Assembly (NCBI RefSeq): GCF_023715485.1
Contig: NZ_JAMBOF010000003.1
Location: forward strand, 248,001 to 312,000
DNA from: Mesobacillus subterraneus
GTDB taxonomy: Bacteria; Bacillota; Bacilli; Bacillales; Cytobacillaceae
Reading direction: 5' to 3'
Length of the DNA stretch: 64,000 nucleotides
Within the stretch, counting starts at the first letter, position 1. The number at the start of each line of letters is the position of its first letter. A program made the translations under genes and the position numbers. Positions 1 to 10,860 of the stretch are shown piece after piece. Under the pieces are notes generated by a model. The model was given only the letters and a program-made list of their open reading frames with translations, was not told the origin of the DNA and did no database searches.

Positions 1-99
1 CTGCTGAAAACAGATGAAGGAAGAATCTTTTTAACCCGGCAAGGACGTTTGCTTGGAAATGAAGTTTTTCAATCATTTATTGGGGTATCAAATCGTTGA
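1..99 (+). CDS. hemW: HemW-like radical SAM protein, C-terminal end (partial)
   Basis: The window opens inside a reading frame that ends with TGA at 97-99 and encodes about 32 residues, with the segment LTRQGRLLGNEVF. The pattern 'L-T-x-x-G-x-L-x-G-N-E-V-F' is typical of the extreme C-terminus of HemW (formerly HemN-like), a heme chaperone related to coproporphyrinogen dehydrogenases. In Bacillus subtilis this gene sits directly before hrcA, as here. Only the tail is visible, so catalytic motifs cannot be checked. Confidence 0.75.
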   Translation: MLKTDEGRIFLTRQGRLLGNEVFQSFIGVSNR

Positions 100-124
100 C
101 ATCCTCAGCTTTTATTGATAAATT
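96..124 (+). promoter_or_regulatory. Sigma-A promoter of the hrcA-dnaK operon
   Basis: TTGACA at 96-101 and TAAATT at 119-124 are separated by 17 bases. The -35 box overlaps the stop codon of hemW. The -10 box lies 10 bases before the CIRCE operator, the usual arrangement in Bacillus dnaK operons. Confidence 0.7.
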
Positions 125-134
125 ATTTTTAGAA

Positions 135-161
135 TTAGCACTCGTTCTTATAGAGTGCTAA
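135..161 (+). promoter_or_regulatory. CIRCE operator for HrcA
   Basis: TTAGCACTC (135-143) and GAGTGCTAA (153-161) form a perfect 9-9-9 inverted repeat, identical to the CIRCE consensus. HrcA binds CIRCE and represses class I heat-shock genes. The right arm ends 14 bases before the hrcA start, so it lies in the transcribed leader. Confidence 0.97.
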
Positions 162-175
162 CAGAGGTGATGATG

Positions 176-1207
176 TTGTTAACAGATCGTCAGGTGCTTA
201 TATTGCAGGTGATTGTTGATGACTTTATTCGTTCAGCTCAGCCGATAGGTTCACGGAGCTTGTCGAAAAAAGAGGAAATTACTTTCAGTTCGGCGACAAT
301 CCGAAATGAAATGGCAGATTTGGAAGACTTGGGTTTCATTGAAAAAACGCACACTTCTTCAGGAAGGATTCCTTCTGAAAAAGGATACCGTTACTATGTC
401 GATAATCTTCTTCTGCCGCAAAAATTGAATCATTCAGACATGGCTGCTATCAAGTCCCTTTTTGCTGAAAGGATTTACGAACTTGAAAAAATCGTTCAGA
501 AATCAGCCAAGATCCTTTCTGAAATGACCAATTATACTTCAATTGTCTTGGGGCCGGCAGTGAAGGATAACAGATTGAAAAAACTCCAGATAGTACCGTT
601 GAATAAGGATACTGCGATTGCCATAATCGTTACGGATACTGGGCATGTGGAAAACAGGATGTTCCATTTCCCGACAAGTGTAGATCCATCCGATGTGGAG
701 AAAATGGTCAATATCCTCAATGAACGCTTGGCTGGAGTTCCGCTTACAAATCTGAATTCCAAGCTTTATAAGGAGATTGCTGTGTTATTGCGCCAGCATA
801 TTAGCAGCTATGATACGCTCCTTAATTCGATTGCGGACACACTTAATCTGCCTTCGCATGAAAAGGTGTTTTTCGGCGGCAAGACAAATATCCTCAGTCA
901 GCCGGAGTTCAATGATGTGGACAAAATCCGCAGACTGATGAACATGATTGAGCAAGAGGATGGTCTTTATCAGCTGATCAGGAAAAATCCTGCTGGTATC
1001 AACATAAAAATCGGCACTGAAAATGATAACTCAGCGATGGAAAATTGCAGTCTTATTACAGCCACCTACTCGATGGGTGCGGAAAAACTGGGAACAATCG
1101 CAGTTTTAGGCCCAACGAGGATGGAATATTCCCGTGTTATCAGCCTGCTTCAATTGATCAGTACAGACCTTTCAAAGGTGCTGACGGAGTTGTATCAAAA
1201 CAAATAG
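176..1207 (+). CDS. hrcA: Heat-inducible transcription repressor HrcA
   Basis: HrcA represses the dnaK and groE operons by binding CIRCE, and its activity depends on GroEL. The N-terminal 70 residues form a winged helix ([17 protein letters not shown], then a wing with [15 protein letters not shown]), followed by a GAF-like and dimerisation domain. I chose the TTG at 176, preceded by AGAGGTGA at 163-170 with a 5-base gap. It gives 343 residues beginning MLTDRQ, the same length and N-terminus as the B. subtilis protein. ATG codons at 170 and 173 are too close to that ribosome site, and a GTG at 155 would lie inside CIRCE. It is the first gene of the heat-shock operon and is autoregulated. Confidence 0.96.
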   Translation: MLTDRQVLILQVIVDDFIRSAQPIGSRSLSKKEEITFSSATIRNEMADLEDLGFIEKTHTSSGRIPSEKGYRYYVDNLLLPQKLNHSDMAAIKSLFAERIYELEKIVQKSAKILSEMTNYTSIVLGPAVKDNRLKKLQIVPLNKDTAIAIIVTDTGHVENRMFHFPTSVDPSDVEKMVNILNERLAGVPLTNLNSKLYKEIAVLLRQHISSYDTLLNSIADTLNLPSHEKVFFGGKTNILSQPEFNDVDKIRRLMNMIEQEDGLYQLIRKNPAGINIKIGTENDNSAMENCSLITATYSMGAEKLGTIAVLGPTRMEYSRVISLLQLISTDLSKVLTELYQNK

Positions 1208-1270
1208 GCATGGAAATATTGATTAAGGGTGGAACAACCTGTTCCATCCCGAATTGTCATGTGTTTTCTA

Positions 1271-1412
1271 TTGGCTCTTTGCGTAAACTTTGTTACTTTT
1301 ATAATCTTATTGATGCCATCTTGGATCAGTTACCCCTGCATAAGACTCTAAGGCAAGAAAATACGGGATTAACGATCGTACGAAAGCAACAATCAATGTG
1401 GGTACAGCTTTC
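1271..1412 (+). repeat. Dispersed repeat family A, degenerate copy
   Basis: The 315-base gap between hrcA and grpE holds no gene. It contains GGCTCTTTGCGTAAAC near 1273 and AGCAACAATCAATG near 1386, which match the two ends of better copies at 25903-26087 and 36401-36577. The middle is strongly diverged. A possible hairpin lies at 1230-1250 (GGAACAACCTGTTCC). Confidence 0.55.
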
Positions 1413-1522
1413 TATGGAGTCTGAAATACTTCATTGAAATATAACATCCAGGAACTACCCTGGAAAACTGTGGTGATTGAATGATATACGCTGCAGTCAT
1501 TATTTTAGGGAGGTGAGTTAAC

Positions 1523-2098
1523 GTGACAGAAGAAAAAAACATTGAGCAAGAATTGAACAGCCAGATGGAAGAAGGAACGGTTGAAGAAGTTTTTGCCGAA
1601 AACGAAGCTTCTGAACAAATCGCAGATATGCAAGAACAAGATCCAACACAACAGAAAATCACTGAATTGGAAGCGAAACTCGAGGAAGCTGATAACCGTT
1701 ACTTGCGCCTGCAGGCTGACTTTGATAACTTCCGCCGCCGTTCAAGAATTGAACTTGAGGCGAGCGCTAAATATAGAGCACAAAGCATCATCACTGACCT
1801 GCTTCCGGCTATCGACAATTTTGAGCGAGCCATGAAGATGGAAGTGGATAATGAACAGGCAAAATCCCTGATGCAGGGCGTGGATATGGTATACCGCAGC
1901 CTGCTTGATGCTCTGAAAAATGAGGGCGTAGAAGTCATTGAAGCGGTTGGCAAAGAATTTGACCCGCATCTTCACCAGGCAGTTATGCAAGCTGAAGATG
2001 AAAACTACGGTCCAAACATTGTTGTTGAGGAGTTCCAAAGAGGCTATATGCTAAAGGACCGTATCATTCGTCCAGCAATGGTGAAAGTGAACCAATAA
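1523..2098 (+). CDS. grpE: Nucleotide exchange factor GrpE
   Basis: GrpE releases ADP from DnaK and acts as a thermosensor of the DnaK-DnaJ-GrpE cycle in the cytoplasm. The 191-residue protein has an acidic, Gln/Glu-rich N-terminus, a long coiled coil (about residues 50-100, with [13 protein letters not shown]) and the C-terminal beta domain with [14 protein letters not shown]. The start is GTG at 1523, with GGGAGGTGAG at 1508-1517. It is the second gene of the hrcA operon. A family A repeat lies between it and dnaK. Confidence 0.97.
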   Translation: MTEEKNIEQELNSQMEEGTVEEVFAENEASEQIADMQEQDPTQQKITELEAKLEEADNRYLRLQADFDNFRRRSRIELEASAKYRAQSIITDLLPAIDNFERAMKMEVDNEQAKSLMQGVDMVYRSLLDALKNEGVEVIEAVGKEFDPHLHQAVMQAEDENYGPNIVVEEFQRGYMLKDRIIRPAMVKVNQ

Positions 2099-2110
2099 CA
2101 GTGGTTACAG

Positions 2111-4079
<1,969 letters not shown>

Positions 4080-4093
4080 TCCGTCATAACACC

Positions 4094-4134
4094 AAAAAGT
4101 CAAAGTCAGGTCATACTTGGCTTTGACTTTTTGT
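4094..4134 (+). terminator. Terminator after dnaK
   Basis: AAAAAGTCAAAG (from 4094) pairs with CTTTGACTTTTT (ending 4132) around a loop of about 14 bases. The arm ends in a T-run, so it may reduce transcription into dnaJ. Confidence 0.8.
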
Positions 4135-4173
4135 TTGTAAGACAAAATACCGCATATCCAGATGTTTTAAATA

Positions 4174-4203
4174 TTGCGTATGAATGTACGGGAATGTTAG
4201 AAT
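4174..4203 (+). promoter_or_regulatory. Possible internal promoter before dnaJ
   Basis: TTGCGT (4174-4179) and TAGAAT (4198-4203) are 18 bases apart, between the dnaK terminator and dnaJ. The match is moderate; it would let dnaJ and downstream genes be expressed separately from the CIRCE promoter. Confidence 0.4.
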
Positions 4204-4237
4204 TATCTTTATGTGAAAAGATTCGGGAGTGGTAATC

Positions 4238-5365
4238 ATGAGCAAACGGGATTACTATGAAGTCCTCGGAGTCAGTAAATCGGCTACGAAGGATGAATTA
4301 AAGAAGGCTTACCGCAAGCTTTCTAAGCAATTCCATCCGGACATCAATAAAGATCCGGGAGCAGATGAAAAGTTTAAAGAAGTAAAAGAAGCATATGAGG
4401 TACTAAGCGACGACCAAAAGCGCGCCCATTATGATCAATTCGGCCATGTCGATCCTAACCAGGGATTTGGCGGGGGAGATTTCGGCGGCGGTTTTGGCGG
4501 TTTTGAGGATATTTTCAATTCCTTCTTTGGCGGTGGCGGCGGCGGCAGACGCCGTGACCCAAATGCTCCAAGACAGGGTGCTGATCTTCAATATACGATG
4601 ACGCTGAAGTTCGAGGAAGCTGTATTTGGCAAGGAAACAGATATCGAGATTCCGCGTGAAGAAACTTGTGACACTTGTGACGGAACAGGTGCAAAACCTG
4701 GAACTAAAGTGGATACATGTAAACATTGCCATGGCAGCGGCCAATTAAATGTTGAACAGAATACTCCTTTTGGCCGTATCGTCAATCGACGTGTCTGCCA
4801 TTACTGTAATGGTACTGGTAAAGAAATCAAGGAAAAATGTTCAACATGTTCAGGTTCTGGAAAAGTTACAAGACGCAACAAGATCCATGTGAAAATTCCT
4901 GCAGGTGTCGATGATGGGCAGCAATTAAGAGTTGCCGGAAAAGGGGAAGCTGGAATTAACGGCGGACCTCCGGGAGATCTTTATATTGTTTTCCATATCA
5001 GGTCTCATGAATTCTTTGAGCGTGATGGCGACGATATCTATTGTGAAATGCCAATCACATTTGTCCAGGCGTCTTTAGGCGACGAAGTAGAAGTTCCTAC
5101 AGTGCATGGCAAGATCAAACTGAAAGTACCAGCAGGCACACAAACAGGAACCAAGTTCCGATTGAAGGGCAAGGGAGTCCCTAACGTACGCGGTTATGGT
5201 ACAGGGGACCAGCATGTGATTGTAAAGATTGTGACGCCTACAAAGCTGTCAGAAAAACAAAAGCAGCTATTGCGCGAGTTTGCAGAAGTAAGCGGGCAAA
5301 CGCCTCTGGGTGAGCATGAAGAAAGCTTTTTCTCAAAAGTAAAACGAGCCTTCAAAGGTGATTAA
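4238..5365 (+). CDS. dnaJ: Chaperone protein DnaJ (Hsp40)
   Basis: DnaJ delivers substrates to DnaK and stimulates its ATPase. The J domain carries HPD at residues 33-35. A Gly/Phe region (about 70-105) follows, then four zinc-binding CxxCxGxG repeats ([32 protein letters not shown]) and the C-terminal substrate-binding domains. I chose the ATG at 4238, after GGGAGTGG at 4225-4232, giving 375 residues as in B. subtilis. A GTG at 4229 overlaps the ribosome site. Confidence 0.97.
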   Translation: MSKRDYYEVLGVSKSATKDELKKAYRKLSKQFHPDINKDPGADEKFKEVKEAYEVLSDDQKRAHYDQFGHVDPNQGFGGGDFGGGFGGFEDIFNSFFGGGGGGRRRDPNAPRQGADLQYTMTLKFEEAVFGKETDIEIPREETCDTCDGTGAKPGTKVDTCKHCHGSGQLNVEQNTPFGRIVNRRVCHYCNGTGKEIKEKCSTCSGSGKVTRRNKIHVKIPAGVDDGQQLRVAGKGEAGINGGPPGDLYIVFHIRSHEFFERDGDDIYCEMPITFVQASLGDEVEVPTVHGKIKLKVPAGTQTGTKFRLKGKGVPNVRGYGTGDQHVIVKIVTPTKLSEKQKQLLREFAEVSGQTPLGEHEESFFSKVKRAFKGD

Positions 5366-5384
5366 TTGAATGGAGCTGGTATAA

Positions 5385-6323
5385 ATGAAATGGTCTGAAA
5401 TCAGCATTTTGACTACAAATGAAGCGGTTGAGCCGATTTCGAATATTCTGCACGAGGCAGGCGCAAGCGGAGTAGTAATTGAAGATCCGCTCGAGCTTGT
5501 GAAGGAAAGAGAGGACCAATTCGGAGAAATATACCAACTCAATCCAGACGATTACCCAGAAGAAGGCGTTATTATCAAAGCCTATCTCCCTGTGAACAGC
5601 TTCCTGGGAGAGGCTGTTGATGAGATAAAAGAGGCAATCAATAACCTGATCATCTACAATATTGATATCGGGTTGAATAAAGTATCAATCAGCGAAGTGA
5701 ATGAAGAGGAATGGGCTACTGCCTGGAAAAAGTACTACAATCCGGTGAAAATTTCCGAGAAGTTCACAATTGTGCCAACCTGGGAGGATTACACTCCGGT
5801 CAACACAGATGAATTGATCATCGAGCTTGACCCGGGTATGGCTTTTGGAACTGGCACCCATCCAACAACGGTAATGTGTATCCAGGCGCTTGAAAGAACA
5901 GTGCAGCCAGGCGACCGAGTTGTTGATGTCGGTACGGGATCCGGTGTTCTTAGCATAGCAGCGGCAAAGCTTGGTGCAGCAAAAGTCGAAGCAATGGATT
6001 TAGACGATGTAGCTGTCCAAGTAGCAAAGCTCAACATAAAGCTCAACAAAGTCCATGGTGTCGCCACTGTATCTCAGAACAATCTATTGGATGGCGTAGC
6101 TGAAGGTGCTGACATAGTTGTCGCGAATATTCTCGCTGAAGTGATTCTCCGCTTTGCAGATGATGCTGGCAAAATCGTGAAGGATGGCGGTTATTTTATA
6201 ACCTCAGGCATCATCCAGCAGAAAAAAGAAGTCGTTAAGGATGCAATGATCAATGCTGGTTTTTCCATTGAAGAAATAATTTCGATGGAAGACTGGGTTG
6301 CGATCATCGGAAAAAAGAAATAA
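5385..6323 (+). CDS. prmA: Ribosomal protein L11 methyltransferase PrmA
   Basis: SAM-dependent enzyme that trimethylates ribosomal protein L11. It shows an N-terminal substrate-recognition domain (about 1-110), then [14 protein letters not shown] and the SAM loop [19 protein letters not shown] (about residues 180-200), with the NIL-type motif VVANILAEV. The length of 312 residues fits the family. It follows dnaJ by 19 bases, the same order as B. subtilis yqeT, so it is probably cotranscribed. Confidence 0.95.
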   Translation: MKWSEISILTTNEAVEPISNILHEAGASGVVIEDPLELVKEREDQFGEIYQLNPDDYPEEGVIIKAYLPVNSFLGEAVDEIKEAINNLIIYNIDIGLNKVSISEVNEEEWATAWKKYYNPVKISEKFTIVPTWEDYTPVNTDELIIELDPGMAFGTGTHPTTVMCIQALERTVQPGDRVVDVGTGSGVLSIAAAKLGAAKVEAMDLDDVAVQVAKLNIKLNKVHGVATVSQNNLLDGVAEGADIVVANILAEVILRFADDAGKIVKDGGYFITSGIIQQKKEVVKDAMINAGFSIEEIISMEDWVAIIGKKK

Positions 6324-6327
6324 TGTG

Positions 6328-6358
6328 AAAAAAGGGGAAACAGTTTATCCCCTTTTTT
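6328..6358 (+). terminator. Terminator between prmA and rsmE
   Basis: AAAAAAGGGG (6328-6337) pairs with CCCCTTTTTT (6349-6358) just after the prmA stop codon. It is a compact hairpin with a T-run and lies inside what is otherwise one gene string. Confidence 0.75.
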
Positions 6359-6399
6359 CTGTCTTTTTAAAACAGCGTAATTTGAAAGCAGGTGCTGTG

Positions 6400-7149
6400 G
6401 TGCAGCGTTATTTTATTGAAGAACAAGGAAGCACGGATCAGTTCAATATTAGCGGCGATGATTATCATCACATTGTACGTGTTATGAGGATGAAAGCTGG
6501 GGATGAAATTATTTGTGTTTCGCCTCAGGGGAGAAGCGCGTTTTGCCAAATTGCAGAAATTACCGATGAAATGGTTATGGCAAACGTTGTAAAATGGGAG
6601 GAAGGGACTAAGGAGCTCCCAGTACATGTCGTGATTGCGAGCGGTCTGCCCAAAGGGGATAAGCTCGAATTGATTATCCAAAAAGGTACTGAACTAGGTG
6701 CCTATGAATTTGTCCCCTTCACTGCATCCCGCTCGATTGTGAAATGGGACAGCAAGAAAGCTGCCAAAAAGGTTGAACGGTGGCAGAAGATTGCCAAGGA
6801 AGCTGCCGAACAGTCCCATCGGAGCTGGGTTCCAGAAGTGAAAGAGCCAATTAGTTTTAAAGAGTTGGTTAAAGCGAGCGATGAGTATACTTATAAGCTA
6901 GTTGCTTATGAGGAAGAAGCGAGGGAGGGAGAAGCTTCAGTCCTTTCTTCTACTCTCGCGAAATTGGGGAAAGGCGACAGCCTCCTGATTGTATTTGGTC
7001 CCGAGGGAGGACTGACCTCCCAGGAAGTTGACCTTTTAAAAAAGAATGGATTTTTAGCTTGTGGTCTTGGGCCGCGCATTCTGCGTACGGAAACAGCTCC
7101 GCTATATGCATTGTCAGCTGTTTCCTATCATTTTGAATTATTGAGGTGA
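6400..7149 (+). CDS. rsmE: 16S rRNA (uracil(1498)-N3)-methyltransferase RsmE
   Basis: SPOUT-class methyltransferase that makes m3U1498 in 16S rRNA. The N-terminal PUA-like domain begins QRYFIEEQG; the C-terminal trefoil knot shows FGPEGGL and GPRILRTETAPLYAL, the SAM-binding knot residues. The frame is open upstream to 6298, but that part would overlap prmA and the terminator. I chose GTG at 6400, which gives 249 residues starting near the family N-terminus and has AGCAGGTG just upstream. The stop overlaps the ribosome site of mtaB. Confidence 0.93.
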   Translation: MQRYFIEEQGSTDQFNISGDDYHHIVRVMRMKAGDEIICVSPQGRSAFCQIAEITDEMVMANVVKWEEGTKELPVHVVIASGLPKGDKLELIIQKGTELGAYEFVPFTASRSIVKWDSKKAAKKVERWQKIAKEAAEQSHRSWVPEVKEPISFKELVKASDEYTYKLVAYEEEAREGEASVLSSTLAKLGKGDSLLIVFGPEGGLTSQEVDLLKKNGFLACGLGPRILRTETAPLYALSAVSYHFELLR

Positions 7150-7154
7150 AAATA

Positions 7155-8507
7155 ATGCCTACAGTTGCGTTTCATACATTAGGTTGTAAGGTGAACCATT
7201 ACGAAACAGAAGCCATTTGGCAATTATTTAAGGAACAAGGATACGAGAGAGTAGATTTTGAAGCTATTTCAGATGTTTACGTAATCAATACATGCACAGT
7301 GACGAATACTGGTGATAAAAAGAGCCGCCAGGTTATCCGCCGTGCCGTACGCAAAAATCCGGATGCGGTGATCTCTGTTACCGGCTGCTACGCCCAAACA
7401 TCTCCTGCAGAAATCATGGCGATTCCTGGCGTTGATATCGTTGTCGGAACACAGGACCGCGTGAAAATGCTTGATTATATTGAACAGTACAAGCAGGAGC
7501 GCCAGCCGATCAACGCTGTAGGCAATATCATGAAGAACCGTGTCTACGAAGAACTTGATGTGCCTGCCTTTACGGACAGGACGAGAGCTTCGTTAAAGAT
7601 CCAGGAAGGCTGCAACAACTTCTGTACCTTCTGTATCATTCCTTGGGCACGCGGACTTATGAGATCGCGCGATCCGCAAGAAGTTATCCGCCAGGCACAG
7701 CAGCTTGTCGATGCAGGCTATAAGGAAATCGTCCTTACAGGCATCCATACTGGCGGTTATGGCGAAGATATGAAGGATTACAACCTTGCTGCTCTTCTCA
7801 GAGATCTTGAGGCACAAGTTAAGGGTATAAAGCGTCTTCGCATTTCTTCCATTGAAGCAAGCCAGATTACTGATGAGGTCATCGAAGTCATTGACCAGTC
7901 CAATATTATTGTCCGCCACTTGCACATCCCTCTTCAATCTGGCTCTGACACTGTATTGAAGAGAATGCGCCGGAAGTACACGATGGAATTTTTCGGCGAG
8001 CGTCTTGACCGCTTGAAGGAAGTGCTGCCAGGACTTGCGGTAACATCAGATATCATCGTTGGCTTCCCTGGAGAAACGGAAGAAGAATTCATGGAAACTT
8101 ATAATTTTATCAAAAAGCACCAATTCTCAGAGCTTCATGTTTTCCCATATTCAAAACGCACAGGAACACCTGCTGCAAGAATGGAAGACCAAGTGGATGA
8201 AGATGTCAAAAATGAACGTGTCCACCGTTTGATCCAGCTTTCAGACCAGCTAGCAAAGGAATATGCTTCCCAGTTCGAGAATGAAGTTCTTGAAGTGATT
8301 CCGGAAGAAATCTACAAAGATGCTCCGGAAAGCGGTCTTTATGTAGGATATACAGATAACTACTTGAAGGTTGTGTTCCCAGCTAACGAAGAAATGATCG
8401 GCAAAATCGTGAAGGTCAAGCTTGCAAAAGCAGGCTATCCTTTCAACGAAGGGCAATTTGTCACCGTACTGGAAGATGAGAATGTTGCTGAACAAGCTGT
8501 TATGTAA
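7155..8507 (+). CDS. mtaB: tRNA t6A37 methylthiotransferase MtaB
   Basis: Radical SAM methylthiotransferase that converts t6A37 to ms2t6A37 in tRNAs reading ANN codons. The N-terminal domain has HTLGCKVNHYE, INTCTVTN and VTGCYAQ, which hold one Fe-S cluster. The radical SAM core has GCNNFCTFCIIPWARG (CxxxCxxC), and a TRAM domain follows. ATG at 7155 follows TTGAGGTGA at 7141-7149, giving 450 residues, close to B. subtilis YqeV (451). A GTG at 7146 is in frame but lies inside the ribosome site. Confidence 0.96.
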   Translation: MPTVAFHTLGCKVNHYETEAIWQLFKEQGYERVDFEAISDVYVINTCTVTNTGDKKSRQVIRRAVRKNPDAVISVTGCYAQTSPAEIMAIPGVDIVVGTQDRVKMLDYIEQYKQERQPINAVGNIMKNRVYEELDVPAFTDRTRASLKIQEGCNNFCTFCIIPWARGLMRSRDPQEVIRQAQQLVDAGYKEIVLTGIHTGGYGEDMKDYNLAALLRDLEAQVKGIKRLRISSIEASQITDEVIEVIDQSNIIVRHLHIPLQSGSDTVLKRMRRKYTMEFFGERLDRLKEVLPGLAVTSDIIVGFPGETEEEFMETYNFIKKHQFSELHVFPYSKRTGTPAARMEDQVDEDVKNERVHRLIQLSDQLAKEYASQFENEVLEVIPEEIYKDAPESGLYVGYTDNYLKVVFPANEEMIGKIVKVKLAKAGYPFNEGQFVTVLEDENVAEQAVM

Positions 8508-8518
8508 ATGAATGTTAG

Positions 8519-8549
8519 AAGAGCTGGCAAAAATGCCAGCTCTTTTTTA
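8519..8549 (+). terminator. Terminator after mtaB
   Basis: AAGAGCTGGCA (8519-8529) pairs with TGCCAGCTCTT (8534-8544), with a four-base loop and a T-run. It ends the heat-shock and RNA-modification gene string. Confidence 0.9.
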
Positions 8550-8591
8550 AATTTTTCAGAAGTCAGGCCAGTATTTTATCCGCATTTTAAA

Positions 8592-8737
8592 ATATATCAG
8601 CGAAAAATTAAATATTTCAATCACCTTTTAAAATATATCGACCACTTTTTAAGATATATCGACCAAATACTTAGATATATCGACCATATTTAAAGATATA
8701 TCGACCACATTTCCGATTTTATCGTCCAAATGAGATT
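8592..8737. repeat. 21-bp tandem array between convergent genes
   Basis: The core ATATATCGACCA recurs at 8633, 8654, 8675 and 8696, exactly 21 bases apart. Degenerate units are seen at about 8592 and 8612 and from 8717 on. It fills the gap between mtaB (plus strand) and the Na/Pi transporter (minus strand). Two helical turns equal 21 bases, so all units face the same side of the DNA. Confidence 0.85.
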
Positions 8738-8745
8738 TTCAACCA

Positions 8746-9687
8746 CTAACTACGTTCTTCTTTCCCATGAATGAATTCAATCATCCTTCCGAATTTCTCG
8801 GCCATCGGGAGAACGAGCAATGAAGCGATTATATTGTAAACGACACTGATATGTGCCAGCTGGACTTCTGGCCGTGCAGCCGTCAGGGGAGCAATTTCGG
8901 CTATTTGGTCGATGAATGGATAAAAGGCTGCAGCACCGGCAATGTTCAGCCATACATGCGCATACGCGGTCAGGCGCGCTTCTTTGCCGGCGCCGATCGA
9001 TGCTAGCAAGGCGGTGATGCAAGTGCCGATATTAGCACCTAACATTGCGGCAACCGCTGAATCCATTCTCAATGTACCTTCGGCCAAGAAGCCCATGATA
9101 ATCCCTGTCATCGCAGTGCTTGATTGTATCAAGGCTGTGACAATGGTGCCGGTAGCAATGCTGATCAAATGGCTGCCGTTCAAGTTGGCAAGTGCTTGTT
9201 CGACGACGGGCAGGCTTGTGACAGGATCAGCCAGGAAGGTGAAGCCGCGCATCGCGGCAAAAACGGCGGCTATCCCAAATGAAATGGCGCCAAGATTTTG
9301 CCATGTCTTGTTTCTGGCAACCATCAAAACTGCACCGATAACAGCCAATGGCACAATGAATGCGTCAATATTGAATGTGATGATTTCAAGTGTGAAGGTC
9401 GTCCCAATATTAGAACCAAGAATAATCCCTATTGATTGAGAGAATTTCAGCAGGCCTGCCGAAATCAATCCGATTGTAAGGACCATTACTGCGGAGCTGC
9501 TATGCAGAAGCGCTGTTACGACTGTTCCTGCTATCAGTCCTTTTATAGGTGTGTCAGTCATGATGGTCAGCCAATTTTTCATCCTGCTTGCTGATAACTG
9601 AAACAACCCTTTTCTCAACAATGTCATTCCGGCTATGAAAATAGCGAGGAATAATAGAAATAACAATAGATAGACCATTGCGTTCAC
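8746..9687 (-). CDS. yqeW: Na/Pi cotransporter family protein (YqeW-like)
   Basis: Membrane protein of 313 residues with two inverted Na/Pi repeats, the hallmark of NptA-type sodium-phosphate symporters. The paired signatures are LLHSSSAVMVLTIGLISAG followed by GSNIGTT in the first half, and LIQSSTAMTGIIMGFLAEG followed by GANIGTC in the second. About eight hydrophobic segments are visible. Unlike the second family member at 48433, it has no PhoU-like tail. Its place after mtaB matches B. subtilis yqeW. Substrate specificity is inferred from the family. Confidence 0.9.
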   Translation of the reverse strand: MNAMVYLLLFLLFLAIFIAGMTLLRKGLFQLSASRMKNWLTIMTDTPIKGLIAGTVVTALLHSSSAVMVLTIGLISAGLLKFSQSIGIILGSNIGTTFTLEIITFNIDAFIVPLAVIGAVLMVARNKTWQNLGAISFGIAAVFAAMRGFTFLADPVTSLPVVEQALANLNGSHLISIATGTIVTALIQSSTAMTGIIMGFLAEGTLRMDSAVAAMLGANIGTCITALLASIGAGKEARLTAYAHVWLNIAGAAAFYPFIDQIAEIAPLTAARPEVQLAHISVVYNIIASLLVLPMAEKFGRMIEFIHGKEERS

Positions 9688-9795
9688 CCTTTCAATTAAA
9701 TGTATGAAAAGGGGAGCAGGACATGCATATAAAAATTCATAATCAAGTATGATAATCGGCTAAAATACATAATTTAAAACAAGGGCTAAATACAG

Positions 9796-9824
9796 TTGAC
9801 CTCCTGCCGCTGTTATATTATAAT
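9796..9824 (+). promoter_or_regulatory. Sigma-A promoter of rpsU-yqeY
   Basis: TTGACC (9796-9801) and TATAAT (9819-9824) are 17 bases apart, near consensus. They give a leader of about 60 bases before rpsU. Confidence 0.8.
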
Positions 9825-9889
9825 TGCAAGGTACATGGTTTCCATGTGTTTTGGTGTTAGTGTGTTGTGCTCGGAGGGAGGGAAAGAGA

Positions 9890-10063
9890 ATGTCTAAAAC
9901 TGTCGTTCGTAAAAACGAATCGCTTGAAGATGCTCTTCGACGCTTCAAACGTACTGTATCTAAATCAGGTACTATCCAAGAAGCTAGAAAGCGCGAATTC
10001 TACGAAAAACCTAGTGTAAAGCGTAAGAAAAAGTCTGAAGCTGCTAGAAAACGCAAGTTCTAA
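9890..10063 (+). CDS. rpsU: 30S ribosomal protein bS21
   Basis: Small basic protein of 57 residues of the 30S subunit platform near the anti-Shine-Dalgarno region of 16S rRNA. It shows the family sequence [20 protein letters not shown] and a Lys/Arg-rich tail. The ATG at 9890 is preceded by GGAGGGAGGG at 9872-9881, a very strong site. The frame is open upstream to 9824, but that overlaps the promoter. It is followed closely by yqeY. Confidence 0.98.
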   Translation: MSKTVVRKNESLEDALRRFKRTVSKSGTIQEARKREFYEKPSVKRKKKSEAARKRKF

Positions 10064-10080
10064 GAGAGGGTGGAATCAAA

Positions 10081-10527
10081 TTGAGCCTGCTCGAGCGTTT
10101 AAATAATGATATGAAACAAGCGATGAAGAACAAAGAAAAGGACAGACTCACAACGATTCGGATGATTAAAGCATCCTTGCAGAACGAAGCGATCAAGTTC
10201 GGCAAGCAGGAGCTATCCGAAGAAGAAGAGTTAACTGTACTTTCTCGTGAAGTGAAGCAACGCAAAGATTCCCTCCAGGAATTTGAAAAGGCAGGTCGTG
10301 AAGACCTCGTTGAAAAGATACAAAATGAATTAAAACATGTCGAGGTTTATTTGCCACAGCAGCTTAGCGAAGAAGAAGTGACGTCAATCGTCAAGGAAGC
10401 TATCGCAGAGACAGGCGCGGCATCGAAAGCCGATATGGGTAGAGTAATGGCTGTCATTATGCCTAAAGTAAAAGGCAAAGCAGACGGATCTCTCGTTAAT
10501 AAACTTGTACAACAACACCTTTCATAA
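10081..10527 (+). CDS. yqeY: GatB/YqeY domain-containing protein
   Basis: A 148-residue protein related to the tRNA-binding C-terminal domain of GatB, the amidotransferase subunit; its cellular role is not well defined. It starts [16 protein letters not shown] from a TTG at 10081 with GAGGGTGG 9 bases upstream, and ends with [22 protein letters not shown], the conserved YqeY signature. Length and position after rpsU match B. subtilis exactly. Confidence 0.95.
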   Translation: MSLLERLNNDMKQAMKNKEKDRLTTIRMIKASLQNEAIKFGKQELSEEEELTVLSREVKQRKDSLQEFEKAGREDLVEKIQNELKHVEVYLPQQLSEEEVTSIVKEAIAETGAASKADMGRVMAVIMPKVKGKADGSLVNKLVQQHLS

Positions 10528-10535
10528 AAAGCTCG

Positions 10536-10566
10536 AAGGCCGCAGGATATTCTTGTGGCCTTTTTA
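10536..10566 (+). terminator. Terminator after yqeY
   Basis: AAGGCCGCA pairs with TGTGGCCTT (one G-T pair), followed by TTT. It closes the rpsU-yqeY unit. Confidence 0.75.
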
Positions 10567-10636
10567 GCATATACTGAAAGAGAGTTTTACGCTAAAAAGG
10601 CTGGGTTGATTATCAATGTTGATTTTTATCAGCCCT

Positions 10637-10668
10637 GTTGATTGGCGTGGAAGACGAGAGACGCCTGA
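10637..10668 (+). repeat. Fragment of dispersed repeat family C
   Basis: CCTGTTGATTGGCGTGGAAG matches the left end of the full copy at 37342-37477. Only this end is recognisable. The rest of the 333-base gap between yqeY and the nfeD-like gene holds the terminator and the sigma-W promoter, with no gene. Confidence 0.6.
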
Positions 10669-10793
10669 TTTTTGCTCAACGGTAACATAGCTGGTATTAG
10701 AAGCTAAATATTAATCCTGCAACTATATCGATTGAAGCAGAAACCAACTGATCAGTTTTAAAAAGCCTTACATAGAAACGAATCAGAAAATAA

Positions 10794-10820
10794 TGAAACC
10801 TTTTTGCATCCTTTTACGTA
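10794..10820 (+). promoter_or_regulatory. Sigma-W promoter of the nfeD-flotillin operon
   Basis: TGAAACCTTTTT begins at 10794 and CGTAATA at 10817, with a 17-base gap between TGAAAC and CGTA. This is the sigma-W pattern. In B. subtilis the orthologous yqeZ-floA-yqfB operon is in the sigma-W envelope-stress regulon. Confidence 0.8.
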
Positions 10821-10860
10821 ATACCGCTATGGCCTGATTTTTAAGAATGGGGGTGCCGAA

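Noticed and set aside
8508-8693. Open frame with heptad repeats (LLKYIDH, FLRYIDQ, ILRYIDH)
   Set aside because: It starts directly at the mtaB stop, runs through the mtaB terminator, has no ribosome site, and the periodicity comes from the 21-bp DNA array.
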